Below are positions 23,225 through 35,882 of a DNA stretch of 64,000 nucleotides, one piece after another. How positions within the stretch are numbered: position 1 is the first letter of the stretch; every line of letters starts with the position of its first letter. The notes beneath the pieces were generated by a model. It had not been told where the DNA came from and made no database searches. It saw nothing but the letters and a program-made list of their open reading frames with translations. A program made the translations under genes and the position numbers. This stretch comes from Arthonia radiata (taxonomy: Eukaryota; Ascomycota; Arthoniomycetes; Arthoniales; Arthoniaceae), in NCBI GenBank assembly GCA_002989075.1, contig PSQN01000001.1, positions 719,760 to 783,759 of the forward strand, in the 5' to 3' direction.

Positions 23225-24826
23225 TTTTGATGGTATGATGTGTATGAAATGACTTTTTGGACGGCTGTTTGTTCTTTGTTTGTGCTGAACGTGTTCCTGA
23301 GAAACGCGCTTGTGTTGTAGATGTTGGTGTTTGCTGCTTGTTCGCAAGTGTTGGCGATGAGGACAACATGGTGACGTGACGCGACACTGCAGAGATGATG
23401 TTATGTTTGACGAATAGAAGCAGGGTGCGGACGTAGTGACGGATCTGATGTACATACAAACTCCTCCGATCCAAAACCTGATGGTAACCACGCGTCTCTA
23501 AGTTGACAATTCGTATCATCCACATATCCTACTCATAGAATCACAACGCATGGACTATATAGCTACCGTGGGAGAGAAACACTTGTATCGCGGGCTCCCT
23601 TGGTACAAATGCTGGCTCGCTAGTAGAGAACTTGTTCTGCTAGAAATGTCCAATAGTCCCTCCTGCCACACATAGTATGATATTCTACGAACACTTGACA
23701 AACAAGCCCAACCATACCTTCCACATGTCATCCACTTTGCCAGCAAGGATGTAAAGCGCTCGAGAGCAAGCCCAGGAATGAGACTTTCCCTACGCAAGCA
23801 GTCACTCGACAATCTTCTGGTCACTGATACGCAAGCAGCCGGCAAGCTACAGCCCTCACAAGGGGCTCACGGTCCCCGCATCAGCCTCTCCATTTCGCTC
23901 TGAGAATGGCTTCGCTCAGTGGCTGCCCTGTGAGATCGCAGCAGCCCAGGGTCGGACTGGTTTGTACACGCAAGCGCAGCACGTCAATCCGGCTAAAGCT
24001 CAAAGCCATAGCCGGCAAGGCTGGGCAATGTTAAGTTTGCAACTTGGCTGGCAGCAGGCGTTTGTGTTTGTGAGCGCAAACCGCGTGCTAGATCTGGGTC
24101 TGTGAGATGGGGCGGGTGTTTGATGTTGGTCGCTTGATTTATAATGTGGAATGGGGAGCGTAGATGTTGCAGACTCGACGTCGAGATCTTGTGGACTCGA
24201 GCCTGAGGTGCTCGGTTCAAGTGTTTTAAAGAGGATGTGGGGAGGGGTCTGAGATGGGGTTGTATATACTTGAAGTTTCTACAGTGAGTGCTCTGAACAA
24301 TCGAGTCCGTTGTCGAGTGTGTATATTCGACGGGATTCGTATAGTGGATGTTGATATGGGGGTGACTGGACTCGGTGGCGAATGCCTCCACCATGTGTCA
24401 GCAACCTCGCATTGGCCACAATATATCAGACGACTGCGCGAATTGAAGCAGACGCAAGCTCAAGTCTTGCTTGACAACAGAGTTCGCCAACCCTTCAAGA
24501 TCTTTGCAGGCGCGCGGGATTAGTTCCATACATCGAGGTGGCGAAATCGGAAGTGAGGCCATAGGCGACAACTGCTGCCTAGCTAGCGCAACCACCTTTC
24601 AACTTGGAGATTCTAAGCGTACCTCGCACGCGTGTTGAAGCGTCGACAAACGGAGCTCTGCGGCACTCGAGCTGCTTTGAGCTGTAGTAGTTGTCAGCAT
24701 CGCAAATTCTCAATAGCACCGACTTGCGCCAGACCCGACCTTGCTGCCTTTGACTGAAACCCCCAGGAGTGCTCAGCAACACAATCTGACAATATCTTCC
24801 GGTAGACGCCGGTCCGCTTCGCGATC
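23225..24826. other. 1.6-kb intergenic region without a supported gene
   Basis: This region lies between the Zds-family stop and the RBR ligase start, both on the plus strand. A 133-codon open frame on the minus strand (23993-24394) is Ser/His/Pro-rich with no recognisable domain. The region near 24120-24260 has CT/AG-rich and TATA-like stretches (TTATAAAT and TATATAC on the minus strand). A leftward transcript is possible but not shown. Confidence 0.4.
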
Positions 24827-26370
24827 ATGACCGACAACGAAGTCCCTGAATGTGTCATCTGTCTCGACACCACACTCCCCTTGATCCAACTCTGCGACCG
24901 ACACTACGCTTGTGAGTATCTTGGGTACCCCAACCTGTACTCATGCTAATCTGTTGATCAGGCGGCCATGACCTCGAAGAGACGTTCACTCGCGCCGTGC
25001 GATTCGAGTCCGCTTACCCACCTTCATGCTGTCATGCGGCACCGCACATCTCTGTTGAAAAGGTCGACCTCTATGTCAACGACAGTCTCATCGCGGAGTA
25101 CCGGCGCAAGGAGCGAGAGTACGCAGTTCCACGCAAGCTCCGTGTGTATTGCGCCAATTCAGAATGCGGTAAATTTCTCGATCACGATGGTTTCCAGGGT
25201 GATCTTGCGAGATATCTCTGCATCCAATGCGAGTCAGTGACCTGTGCAGAATGCCGCCAGCTTGTCCGCGCGCCTCATGTCGCGGGAGCGCCCAACGAAG
25301 TGCCCGAGCTCAGTGACACCTTATCTGGAGTACACATCTGCCAAGGTGCAGAAGAGGACCGGGAAGCCCTGGAACTCGCTCGGAAAGAAGGGTACAAGAG
25401 ATGCCCCAATTGTCGAGTCCTGATCGAGCTGAGGGACGCGTGCAACCACATGAACTGCAGTGAGTGCGGAGAGGATTTTTGTTTTGTTTGTTTGGATCAC
25501 TTCCCGTGCGACAACGACTGCCCTCAGTATGGCGAACCGCCTTTCAATGATCAAGGCTACTACGCCAATGGCTTCCACCGTTCCACCGGTCTAGATCGCG
25601 AGGGACGTAATCGTCATGGCACTGTGGGTCCAGTGGATCGCTCAGGCCCTAGCGCTCCAAGCCGTCGACCACGACGTCCTCTTGCTGCGCTTGATGGGCT
25701 CGACCCAGAAATGCGCGAAGAAGATTTTCTCGCGACGGTTGTACAGTTGATTGAAGATGGTATGGATCCGGGGGAGGCCAATGTGCAAGCCAACCGAGCG
25801 ATCGCAGAACATTTAGACGATTTGGCTGGTGACGGTTTCGACCAGGGTAACGTCCAGGGTGGATGGGGTGATGATAACGGAGATACAGATACCGGTGATG
25901 AAGATCGCGACGATCAAGATGATCTTGACGAAGCCGAATGGGAAGCTCCTGAAGACGCCGTAGAAGGGGGTTGGGGCGCTCCTTCACCGTCACGGGAAGA
26001 CGGCGAGCTGGAAGAGGACCTTCCCGACACTGTCACCGGCGCCGATGAGGCGCACGAGAATGAAGGCGATCAAGTCCATGATGCGCAAGAGATCGCAATC
26101 GGTGAACAGGCCCAATCGAATGATGACAGCGAATTAACAGTGGCACCTTGGGACACTCTTGGATCGTGGGACCCAACTGAACAGGAGAGCTTTCAACATG
26201 AGGTCCTACCACCAACAAGAACCTCGAGTGAAGAGCCAGGCGCGCCCCTTGTAGATGTCGAGGGGCTACAATCGGAGGAACTCGAGGAGTACGAGCGTCG
26301 TCTTAACGAATTGTGGGCGAGGGGAGAGCATACTGAAAGTCACGGTTGGGATTGGGTGGGTAATAGATGA
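24827..26370 (+). CDS. RBR-type RING E3 ubiquitin ligase, 2 exons
   Basis: RBR ligases take ubiquitin from an E2 onto a catalytic cysteine in the second RING before passing it to the substrate. Exon 1 is 24827-24911 and exon 2 is 24962-26370, giving 497 residues. RING1 begins ECVICLDTT (C9, C12) and continues CDRHYACGHDLEE across the intron, ending YPPSCC. The IBR follows: VYCANSECGKFL, then YLCIQCESVTCAECRQLV. The second RING (Rcat) reads RCPNCRVLIELRDACNHMNC then CGEDFCFVC; the Cys before NHM, about residue 189, matches the catalytic cysteine position of RBR enzymes. After the zinc module the protein is long, acidic and Asp/Glu/Trp-rich (about 215-497), with no domain I recognise, ending HGWDWVGNR. 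Spacing in RING1 is slightly unusual. Substrates are unknown. This is the last intact gene before the repeat block. Confidence 0.88.
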
Positions 26371-26867
26371 TGGAAATCGCGATACAATGTCGCCACGTAC
26401 CTCTATACCTCTATAAAATTTCGAATGATGCGCCTCAGCGTTGGCGCTCAGGGGCGTCGGGAGCTAGGTCTGTCAAATTTCAGCCTGAGATCCAATCAAT
26501 CAAAGTACGCGATGCCAAATACTGCGCGGACTTGGTAGTGCAAGTCTTCCACAAACACGTCTCAAGACTCGATAGCTAGTCTCAGTCCATAGCTATTGTG
26601 ATGCTGCTACGGTCAGAAGGGGCTTTGGTCTAGTCGCTTGATTTGAGCCTGAGACTGATTATGAAACATGTCAAGGGAATCTTTATAATTTTCGAGCACA
26701 CCCTTGAAGCTCGTAAAAGGCCTGGAGATAATTTGGCACCAGTGCGCTGCCGATATTTAGGTCTTACACGAGCAGCCACAACGATACCTGCTGTTCATGC
26801 CGTCACTGCAAAGGAGTAGTCTCAGTATCCTCAGACCCTGAACGTGGCACTCGCATGCGTATATACC
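26371..26867. other. Normal-composition flank between the RBR gene and the repeat block
   Basis: About 500 bases of ordinary composition contain the 3' end of the RBR gene. There is no convincing ORF or RNA. The AT-rich, stop-laden sequence begins at about 26,868. Confidence 0.5.
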
Positions 26868-27656
26868 TAAAAAGGAAATTATCTTAAGCTTACTTAAGCT
26901 TCTATTTAGGGTCTAAGTCTAACTTATAGTACTTTAGTAGTTAGTACTTTTAACTTTAGTAAGAGATAAAAAAGCTTTATTCTGTCTTCTCTCTTGGTAT
27001 TTTACTAAGAAATTTAGTAGAGCTATACTTTTAGCTACTCTCTATAAGCTAACACTTTTTATTTATTAAGTATCTTATAAGGGGCTTAGAACTATAGAGT
27101 TAAACTATAAGAGTTAGTTAGAGTTACTTAATCTTAAGAGCTTAGTAAGCTTTATTATAGCTTTTAAAATACTTAATAAAGCTATTTTTTCCTTTCTTTT
27201 TAGCGCTTACTATACTTATTATATTTTTAAAAGATTACGTAAATAGCTCATTTTTCTATAAAAAAATATAATATTATCTTTTTTAAAAAAAGCTTATATA
27301 TTATAATATACTTTCTAATAGTACTATAGATTATAATTTTTTAATGCTAAAGTTACTTTATATAAAACTTTTATTTATAGCTTTTTAAAGAAAAGAAAAG
27401 ATTTAAAAAGTATAATTAAATTATAAATATTAGGTATAAAGCGTAATATTAGCTAATAAGTAATTTAAGAGAGCTAATATATTATCTAATAAAGAGTAAA
27501 AGTACTAACTATTAGTAATTTATTAATAAAATTTAGGCTAATTATTAAAAACACTATAAGTTAGACTTAAACGCTCTTAAAATTAAAGAGCTAACCTTCT
27601 ATTTTAGTAACTTTTAGCTATATCTAGCCGTATATACGCTAAATTATCTATACTTT
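26868..27656. repeat. AT-rich RIP-like relic of unclassified origin left of the Copia element
   Basis: About 790 bases are extremely rich in TA, TTA and TAA and depleted of TG and CA dinucleotides, like the retroelements to the right. The stretch lies outside the Copia element, whose target-site duplication ends it. There is no long frame and no recognisable transposase or polymerase motif, so the original repeat class cannot be named. The composition implies that this was already repeated DNA, or was exposed to RIP spreading from it. Confidence 0.6.
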
Positions 27657-27661
27657 GCGAT
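27657..27661. repeat. Left target-site duplication of the Copia element (GCGAT)
   Basis: Five bases directly before the TG end of the left LTR. The right copy at 62855-62859 reads GCAAT; the single G-to-A difference is the kind of change RIP makes. Confidence 0.75.
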
Positions 27662-28169
27662 TGTTAGAAATTAACCAACTAGCTGGTTAGCCGGAACCCC
27701 TAGGGGCCCGGAGTATTGGATAGGTTCTACTAGCTGTCTCGGTCTAGAATAGAACAAGCCTTTTATCTAAAGGGTCGGGTCTAGTAGCCCGAGTTTAAGA
27801 CAAAAAGAAGCATTATACGATCTGTTTTAAATAGCTAGCTTGTATTTTAAGATAATATAGAATAAACTTAAAGACTAATAGTTTTAGATAGATAAAATTA
27901 CTGTCTTATATAGTAAATTACAGGTTATTTAGCTTCTATTAAAAAGAATAGATATTTAGTAAGTCTTATACGAGCTGCTAAACTTAAATATATAAGTTAA
28001 AATCTCTTTAGAGAATTTTAGCTAACAAAACAGACAATATAATAATAGCTTTTCCTTACTACTAAGTATTGTACCTGTACTAAGCCTAACTATTATATTA
28101 GTTTTAAGCTAGTCTCGTCTTTCTACTCTTTATAGTAGTATTCTTCTTCTTTTTTGTACCTTTTTAATA
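27662..28169 (+). repeat. Left (5') LTR of the Copia element, 508 bp
   Basis: It begins TGTTAGAAATTAACCAAC and pairs with 62347-62854 over its full length. Its last bases read TTTTTAATA where the right copy reads TTTTTAACA, so the CA end has mutated to TA. The sequence immediately inside (GTTATAAGCTTAAG) is a candidate, RIP-altered primer-binding site. Confidence 0.92.
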
Positions 28170-30502
28170 GGTTATAAGCTTAAGTTAGTACTAATTCCTT
28201 TTAAATTTCCTTTTTAGAAAATATTTCCTCTACAACACTTATCGGCACCTTTGAACGATTCTATTACTAATCGACTCTAAATTTTTAGCCCAATTTAACT
28301 ATTAGAATAGAATTTCCTTTTTTTTTGGAAATCTCTGACTATATATTTAGCTATAGACTCCTCTTATAAGATTCCTAAACTTAAGGGCTCGACTAATTAA
28401 AACATTTAATCGATTTGAATAGAGGCCCTTTTAACTAAAAAGGGCTACAATAATATTATAATTCTCTTTTCCAGCTATTTAGCTAAAGATATTACTAAAG
28501 CTAGCCGCCAGAAACACTTAATAAGGGCAGCAGCCCTTATTTGACTAACTCTAGAGAACGGTCCCCTTATTTAAATAAAGGAGATTTATAACTCTCTAGA
28601 GCTTTGAGATAGCCTAAAAAGGTTATACAAATCAAAAGATTTTAGTTTCAAGTTTCTAATTTGCAAGGAGCTCTTTAGCACTATACTTAGTAAGATAAAA
28701 AACCTTAAGCTTTATTTTGCTAAAATTAGACAATTAACGAACAATTTAGCAATCCGAGGACTAGTACTACTTAACAAGGTAGTAGCTGCCTACGTTCTCT
28801 ACAATCTAACCTCTAAATATAAGCATACGGTAGCTATTATTAGCTAAAGCTACCGGTAAACGACTAGCGATATAAGTCTATAGGACTTATTTAGTTAACT
28901 TATAGACAAGTCTCGCCGAATCTACGGTAGTACTCTAGTAGAAAAGGGTTTTACTACAATAGACAACAAATCGACGTAAAGGACCGAAGAAAAATTAAAA
29001 TCTTTAAGGTAAAACTAAGAAAAATGCCCCTTTTGTAACAAAAAGGGGCATAAACCGGCAACTTGTTAGAAAAAATACTCAAACCTCCGGCTAAATTCTA
29101 ATAAAAGCTTTAAAAACACCGATTTTTTAATATTTTCTATATACAGTTTTAACCTACAAGAAGAACAATGCTTTACAGCATTACTAGACAGAGTCAATTA
29201 TCCTATTAATTCTTAAATTCTCGATATAAGCTTAATAAGCTATATTTACTCAAATATTAACCTTCTAACGGATATTCGGTCAACTAACCGAATTATTCGT
29301 TAAAGAGGGGGAAAGTTAATCTAAGCCTTATAAATAGGTAAAGCAAAACTGTTCTTTAAGAACAAAATAATTGTTCTAGACAAAGTTTTATTTATTAAGG
29401 AATTTAGAATTAACTTTCTAAGCTTTAATAAGCTTAGAAAGAGAGGAGATAAGGTAACTCTTAGCTAAAATAAGTTAAAAGTTAATTGGGCTAGACAACT
29501 AACTACCGAGGGGCGGTATATTAACGGTCTAATAGTAATAGAAGCTCAGACTATTAATATAGTTTAATCTCTTTACACTATTTTTTTTAAAAACTAACCT
29601 TTAATATTAACAGATAAGACATATAGGCAAAAATGCCTTAAAATAGCTTAAAAAGGTTGCCCTAGAAACAGATTATTTAGATAAATTAGAAGATAATTGC
29701 TAAATTTGCTTTAAAGCAAAGGCAACGGCTAAAGTTAGCTAAGAAACTCTAGACAAATTAGCTAATTATTTAGAAAAAGTTTACTTAAATATTTGTAGGC
29801 TAATTATACCGCAAACCTCTTCTAAAGGTCGATTATTTACTAGTTTTATAGACAATAAAACCCGGTATACAACTACTAAGGTACTATAGTCTAAAAACTA
29901 GATTTTTGACGCACTATTTACTTATATTACTCAGAAAGAAACGCAGTTCGAGCATCTTTTTAAAAGATTATACTTAAACAACGCAAAAGAATACCGAGAA
30001 GGTCGGATAAAACAGCTTCTAAAACAAAAAGAAGCTATTTTAACAATATCCGTACTATATATCCTTTAGTAAAATAGACGAGCCGAACGCTTTAACTAAA
30101 CAATTATTGATAAAGTTTAAGCAATACTTTATACCGTTGGGCTACCCTAGATATATTAGAGTAAAGTGCTAAAAGCAGCTATTTATATTTATAACAGGAC
30201 CTCTTATACCAGATTACTAGGGTTTATTATTCCGTACAAAGCAGAATACAGCAAAAAACTGGATATTAGTACTATTAAAATTTGGAGCTTAGTTACTTAT
30301 CTTAAAGAACCCAAACTAAAAAAACTAGACGCTAGAGCAACTATTTATATTCTAATAGGCTATAGATTAAATTAATATAAGCTCTTAGACCTTAATAGCC
30401 GGAAAGTTTACTAAGAGAGAGATGTCTATATTTAAGAAGGAAAATTTGTTTAAAATCTACAGAGATCTATAGTTAATTAATTAACCGAGAGTATTTCTAA
30501 AG
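28170..30502 (+). pseudogene. Copia gag, protease and integrase remnants (5' half of gag-pol)
   Basis: This is the left half of the Copia polyprotein, interrupted at 30507 by Gypsy element A. A CCHC zinc knuckle of Gag is readable at 29025-29066 (CPFCNKKGHKPATC). A short intact piece of the integrase C-terminal region survives near 30166-30375, with YIYNRTSYTRLLGFIIPYKA, then WSLVTYLKEPKLKKLDARA. All other parts have frequent TAA/TAG stops where Gln or Trp would be expected, the signature of C-to-T and G-to-A mutation. It is non-functional. Confidence 0.85.
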
Positions 30503-30507
30503 AGTCT

Positions 30508-30703
30508 TGTAATCTGGGTGTAGGGCAGAAAGCAGTTAGATAGCAAAAAGGGCCCAAATAGGCCCTACTAGTGTTCAAGCTAATTATTAAGGAAAAAAGA
30601 AAGGGATGTGTCTACTAAACGAAAGATATTCTCCTAGAATTACAGTCTTCTTAAATAGACAATATTTTGTCTTAATTTACTACTAAAACGTTTATACATT
30701 ACA
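30508..30703 (-). repeat. 3' LTR of Gypsy element A (196 bp)
   Basis: As read on the plus strand it runs from TGTAATCTGGGTG to CATTACA. It is the same length as the other three family-1 LTRs in the window. Confidence 0.93.
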
Positions 30704-33700
30704 ACTACCCTCCCTCTTAAGGAGAATTGCTCTCGATTCGGATACAATTTACTATATCTATCGTACCTTCTATCCCTTATATTATGTAAAGCAACAACCT
30801 CGTTAAAAACCTACTAGCTTATATTTACGTTTAGTCAGAAAAAGAGTAATATTGCTTACTATTATCCTACACGTCGTTTAATGCTAGTTTTCTGTAGTAT
30901 TGAGTTATAGTGCTAAGCTTTACTTTTAATCTAAAGCTCTTAAGCCTAAGTTATAAGCTCGATAGTAAGGTTTTATATTATTTTTACCTAATTTTATATT
31001 CTTTTGTATACTCTTATATACACTTTTACCGATTAATTGCCCCTATAGATAGTAATAACTAGTATAAATAAGCTTCTTTGCTTCTAAATTAGTATCTATA
31101 GGCGGAAGCTTTGTTATTAATATCTAATAATAGACATAAAATAAGGCTCCTACTCTTTTAAACTTTCTCTTTCTTTCTTTAATATTATTATACTCTTTTA
31201 CTTAGCTTATAAGCTTCTCTTCTTTAGTAAGCCTTTACTTCTCTTCTTAAATAAGGAGTTTGTAGCTAATCTAGTGTTAAATTACCTCTAATTTACCTTT
31301 ATAATCTCTATTATATCGAGTTTTAACTCTGTTAATAAATTTACTGCTAAAGTAAGCTCTCTTAAAGCGCTAACTTGCCGCTTAACTTATAGCATTAAGA
31401 ACTTTAAAGCCGCTATTAATTTTAAAGCTCTTTTTTATAACGCTCGTAAGAAGAAAGCTTCTAAGATTACTTTACTAATTTTTAAATTATCTGCGGCTTC
31501 TCTTATTTTACGCTCTTTTAAACTAAATAGCGTGTCTCTAACTTTTACAACTCTTTGTAAGTCTTCTCTCTCTTATTGCTTTATTTTAGTCTAACTATTA
31601 GCATTCTAGCTTATTAAAAGTATTACGTCTATAAAGACAACTCTAACGATAATAAGATTGCTTATTCTCTTTATTACTATAGTACTGCTTATAAGTCCGA
31701 GTCGTCTATAAAGTTTTATCGATTTACCTCCTTGAATCCCGCTTTTTACGCTGTATCTACGTTAATTTAGCCTTAGTTAAAGGCTTACGTCTCGATATAC
31801 TGCTATTATATAAAGGCCTTATTTAGCGATATAGCTATATATAGTAGACCTTCTACAAACTCTAACTTTAAGTATTATAAAGACTAAACCTGTAAGTAGC
31901 TTAAGAGATAGTACGCTAAGTATACTCGCTGTACTAGTATTAGAAGATTAGAAGGTAAGTATAAAATAGTAAGTCTAATACTCTCTGTTTTATATACTAA
32001 CTAACTCTATATTAATATATAATAGGTCTCTACTCGATAGAGATATATTTATAATCTTTTTATGCGTGCTAACTTCTTCTTAACCTTTAGCGAGGACGTT
32101 TAAAATAATAAAGAGTCTTTTTATAACGACTATCTTACTCTACTTCGTACCTTTTATATTTAGCTATAGGCCTAGTAGCGCGGTTTAGATACTAAGTCGT
32201 TTAAGTAGACCGATACTAACAATGTTAAGTATATTAAGGCGCTACGTTAGAGCTGTAATTCTAATATAGAGTTATACAGCCCTTAGCCGCCTATAAATAA
32301 GGCTTCTTATAAGCTAACTATAGTAAATCTAGTTAATTAGATTTAAAACTGCGTCGACGGTAGATGTAGCTGGCTTAAGTAGTATTATACTACCGATCTA
32401 TACTAACTTCAGCGCTAGTTCGAGTAGTCTTCTTATAGTTTTCTGTCTTCTATTTAGTTAAAGTCTTAGTCTATATAAGTAGTTTTCCTTAGCTTATCGA
32501 AATAGTTCTATATTTTCTTTCTATATAAGTTTTATTTTAGCTTTCTTATAGCTTAAGCTTTATAATTATATATAAATAGTCTTAAAGTTTAATACTATAC
32601 TAATTCTATATTCTAAACTATACTTAAGGTATTTTATCTTCTTTTCGGCGTTATATTGTAAACTAATTATATAGGCTTATAGCTCTTTCTTATTTACGTT
32701 ACTTAGTTTATCTTAAACGCTTACTTCTTAGCTTAGCGTTTTTACGCTTCTTAAATTCTTTAAGAGTATTAGAGTCTTTAAGATATACCCGTAGCTCTAT
32801 TATATTATTTGCTTTTAACTACCTCTACTACTTAGTTCAATACTAGTCTTTATTCTTAATCTTAAAGTAAATCGCCTTAATAAGCTATTTCCTACTACTA
32901 TTAACTTTAATCGGACTAAGTAGTTTTGTACCAGGCCGACGGCGATATAGCTTTAGTAAGAATACGTAGAAAATAGAGTAAATGTAGTAAGAATTTAGTA
33001 GTACTAGCTAGTAAGCTTATTTATCTACTTTCTTAAGGATTCTAAACAGTCCTAAGCTTTAATTATTGAGCTTCTTTATTAGCCTCTTTGTTTTAAGGTT
33101 CTTTAACAATAGTAATACTAAATTACCTACTATATAGTATTTTAGTGTATACTTAGTATTATACTATTCTATCTATAAACACTAAGCTTTTTCTAGCTGC
33201 TGCTTTATTTCTTGTTAGCAAAGAAGGCGTTCTTCTATATACTTAACTACTATAGAGTATTCTAATTTAAGCTACCTTCCTTCTTAATAGAAAGTATTCT
33301 TACCGATAGAAAGGTTATTTAGCTTAACTACAGTATAGTGCCAATTTAACGGCGGTACGTTGTTTAGTACGTCTATAATATAACTAAACGTACATTCAAT
33401 CGGTAATATCTTCGTTAATAAATAAATTTTTGAGTTATACGCAAAAGTAGCTTCTTCTAGATACTTATACTAATTAACTTAATTCTAAGAGATATAGATA
33501 CGTAGATAGTTTTTAAGCTTCTAGTTTTAACGCTCGATTTAATTATTAGTCTGAGGGTAAAACGCTGTGCTCAATCTTTGTTTTACAGCTACATATTGGC
33601 AGAAGGTGCTCTAATATAAGCTAGTAAGTTTGATTCTCTATTAGACAGGAGGCTTTTTAGAAATTCTAATATTTTTGCTTAGTGCTTATAAAGCACTTTT

Positions 33701-35411
33701 ATTAGCTTTATAGTATCTATAGTCTCTTTAACTAGAATATAGCTTATAAACTTTAAAAAGCGGTTAACGACTATAAAAATTAAATTAAATTAACAATATC
33801 TCTGTTCTTTAAGCACACTATTAGCAATTTAACGATAAAGTTTAAAGACAGGTTCTTAAAGAGGCCAATTAGAACCAGTATTACTGCTATTTTGCTATAT
33901 AGCTTATACCTTTTTATAATAGTACGCTGATATACGTCGTATTTAGTAATAAAGTTCTTAATATACGTTATTATGTTCTCTTACGTATATTTATGTCTTA
34001 GAATCTTTAGAGTCTTTTTAATCTTAAAGTAACTAGCAAGCTTATTATTATAATTCTAGCTTATAACTTTTAGCTTTAATATAGAGTATTCTAGTATTTA
34101 AATTTTATTACTTTAATATAATAACTTATAGCTGTTAACTAACTATTTTGTATACTTTAATAACTTAGAGTTTAAGTTAGGCTCTATTAGAGTATTTAAG
34201 TCGATTTAACTTATATAGCGCTTTCTTGTACCAGCTTAACAGCGATTTACTACCGTTTTATTGCTATATTAACTTTTAGTCTTAGTTAATAATTTTAACT
34301 CCGATACTTTCTACTTTATAAAGATATTTCCTTATTAAGCTTCTAAAATTAAGGCCGCAAGACCTTAAAGAGTATTATTGTAAGCTATTTTAAGAGCGGT
34401 AGCTATAACTATCTTAACTTATAATACGAGAGCTACTAGAAAAGGCTCTATATTAGTAGAGAAAGATAGAGGCGTTTCTTACTTTTAGGCATTTTATATA
34501 AAATCTATATTTAACTCTAATCTACCCTCGACTTAGGCTATAGTCGCATCTAAGATTTTAAATCGGTAGTTAAACTACTAATAGTGTTTAAATTAATCTT
34601 TAAGTAATATAATTAAAACAGTAATTATACCTTCTTCTAGGCTAGAGAACTTCTCTTCAGTACTAAATAAAGTAGTATCTCTTCTAAGCTTTTACTATAG
34701 GCTCGATAACATCTTATTAGCGTTATCTTTCTTTACTCTACGTAGGTTCTTGTAATTTAGATAGCGCGACGGTATGTCTGCTAGGTTCTTACTATCCGTA
34801 CGGTATAGTATTTTAAAGTTAAATACTAATAGGTTTTCTATTTAGCGCGCCTATCGGTAAGACAATACTTTTATTGTTATAAAATATTATAGATTATTAT
34901 AGTCTATTACAACCTTTATTAAGTACTGTATATTAATAAGATAATAGTACTAGTACTTAAAGCTAATCTATATTGCTATAAGCTCTTTATTATAGATATT
35001 ATATCTTAGCTTAGCGTCTATAAATTTCTTTAAAAAGAACGCTACCGAATATAGATATATATTTGTCTTGTTATTAGTTCTAGTTCGAACGGTATCTACT
35101 ATATCTAGTATAAATAAGTCTAAGTTAATATTTAATAGCAATATTAATTAACTATCTTCTCTTAGCTAAAGTAAGATGCCTACTATTATAAAGTCTAATA
35201 CGTTAGTTATTAAATTGATTGATAGTATCGGGTTAAAGTACGTTAGTACTAGTATATTTATAAAGACTTACTTTAGCGCTTTAAAATCTTTTTATTAGGC
35301 TTTACTTTAGATAAACTTAATGTCTTTCGTTAGTACGTTTATTAACGCTACAATACGGCTAAATTTATAAATAAATCGCCGATAGAAGTTTACAAACCTC
35401 AGAAAGAATAG
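30704..35411 (-). pseudogene. Element A: 3' non-coding or extra region, chromodomain-like, integrase and RNase H remnants
   Basis: On the minus strand this piece holds the 3' part of element A up to the insertion of D. The integrase core is recognisable around 33530-33800 by its match to the better-preserved copy B (47190-47480). The leftmost part, about 30704-32800, matches the roughly 2-kb region between pol and the 3' LTR in B and has no recognised domain. Stops are frequent. Confidence 0.8.
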
Positions 35412-35882
35412 TATTACGGGCACCAGCTTCAGACGGCTTAGCGTACGTCTAAGCATTAACTACCGCCAGTTATCTCAGCTCTATCAGCATTATTTCCGAC
35501 TAAGCCTATAAACCCGCTATAGGCATTATCGAGCAAGACAGCTATAAGAGCCTATATTTCCTATAAACCCAATATAGATATTATTAAATTAATGAATATA
35601 GAGGAACTTCTTTATATACCTTAGACTATATAGCTAAACTAATAGCTAACCTTAGAATAAACTTTAGTCTGTTAACTTAATATCTAAATATAAGTTTCTT
35701 AACTATATTTAGGTAATATACTTTACTTTCTATCTACTTTAGTTAAGCCCCTCTTACCTTTTATAATCTATTTCGTCTCTTCTATCTTTTAGTCTCTAGT
35801 ATATAAGACACCCCTTACTAAGGTTAATAAGTATACAAGGTAAGTAAGCCTTAGTTCAATTCTTCTAGCGACTAGCATTATA
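35412..35882 (+). repeat. 5' LTR of Gypsy element D (471 bp)
   Basis: It starts TATTACGGGCACCAGC and ends CTAGCATTATA. It matches the 3' LTR and the LTRs of element E. Confidence 0.92.

Noticed and set aside
23993-24394. 133-codon minus-strand open frame between the Zds and RBR genes
   Set aside because: Ser/His/Pro-rich, low-complexity translation without any motif. It may be part of a 5' leader rather than a coding region.
30704-32700. Long, fairly open plus-strand frame antisense to element A
   Set aside because: It is interrupted by many TAA/TAG, and the opposite strand in both copies is equally or better readable as a Leu/Lys/Glu-rich protein. Biased composition after RIP can open antisense frames, so no antisense gene is claimed.
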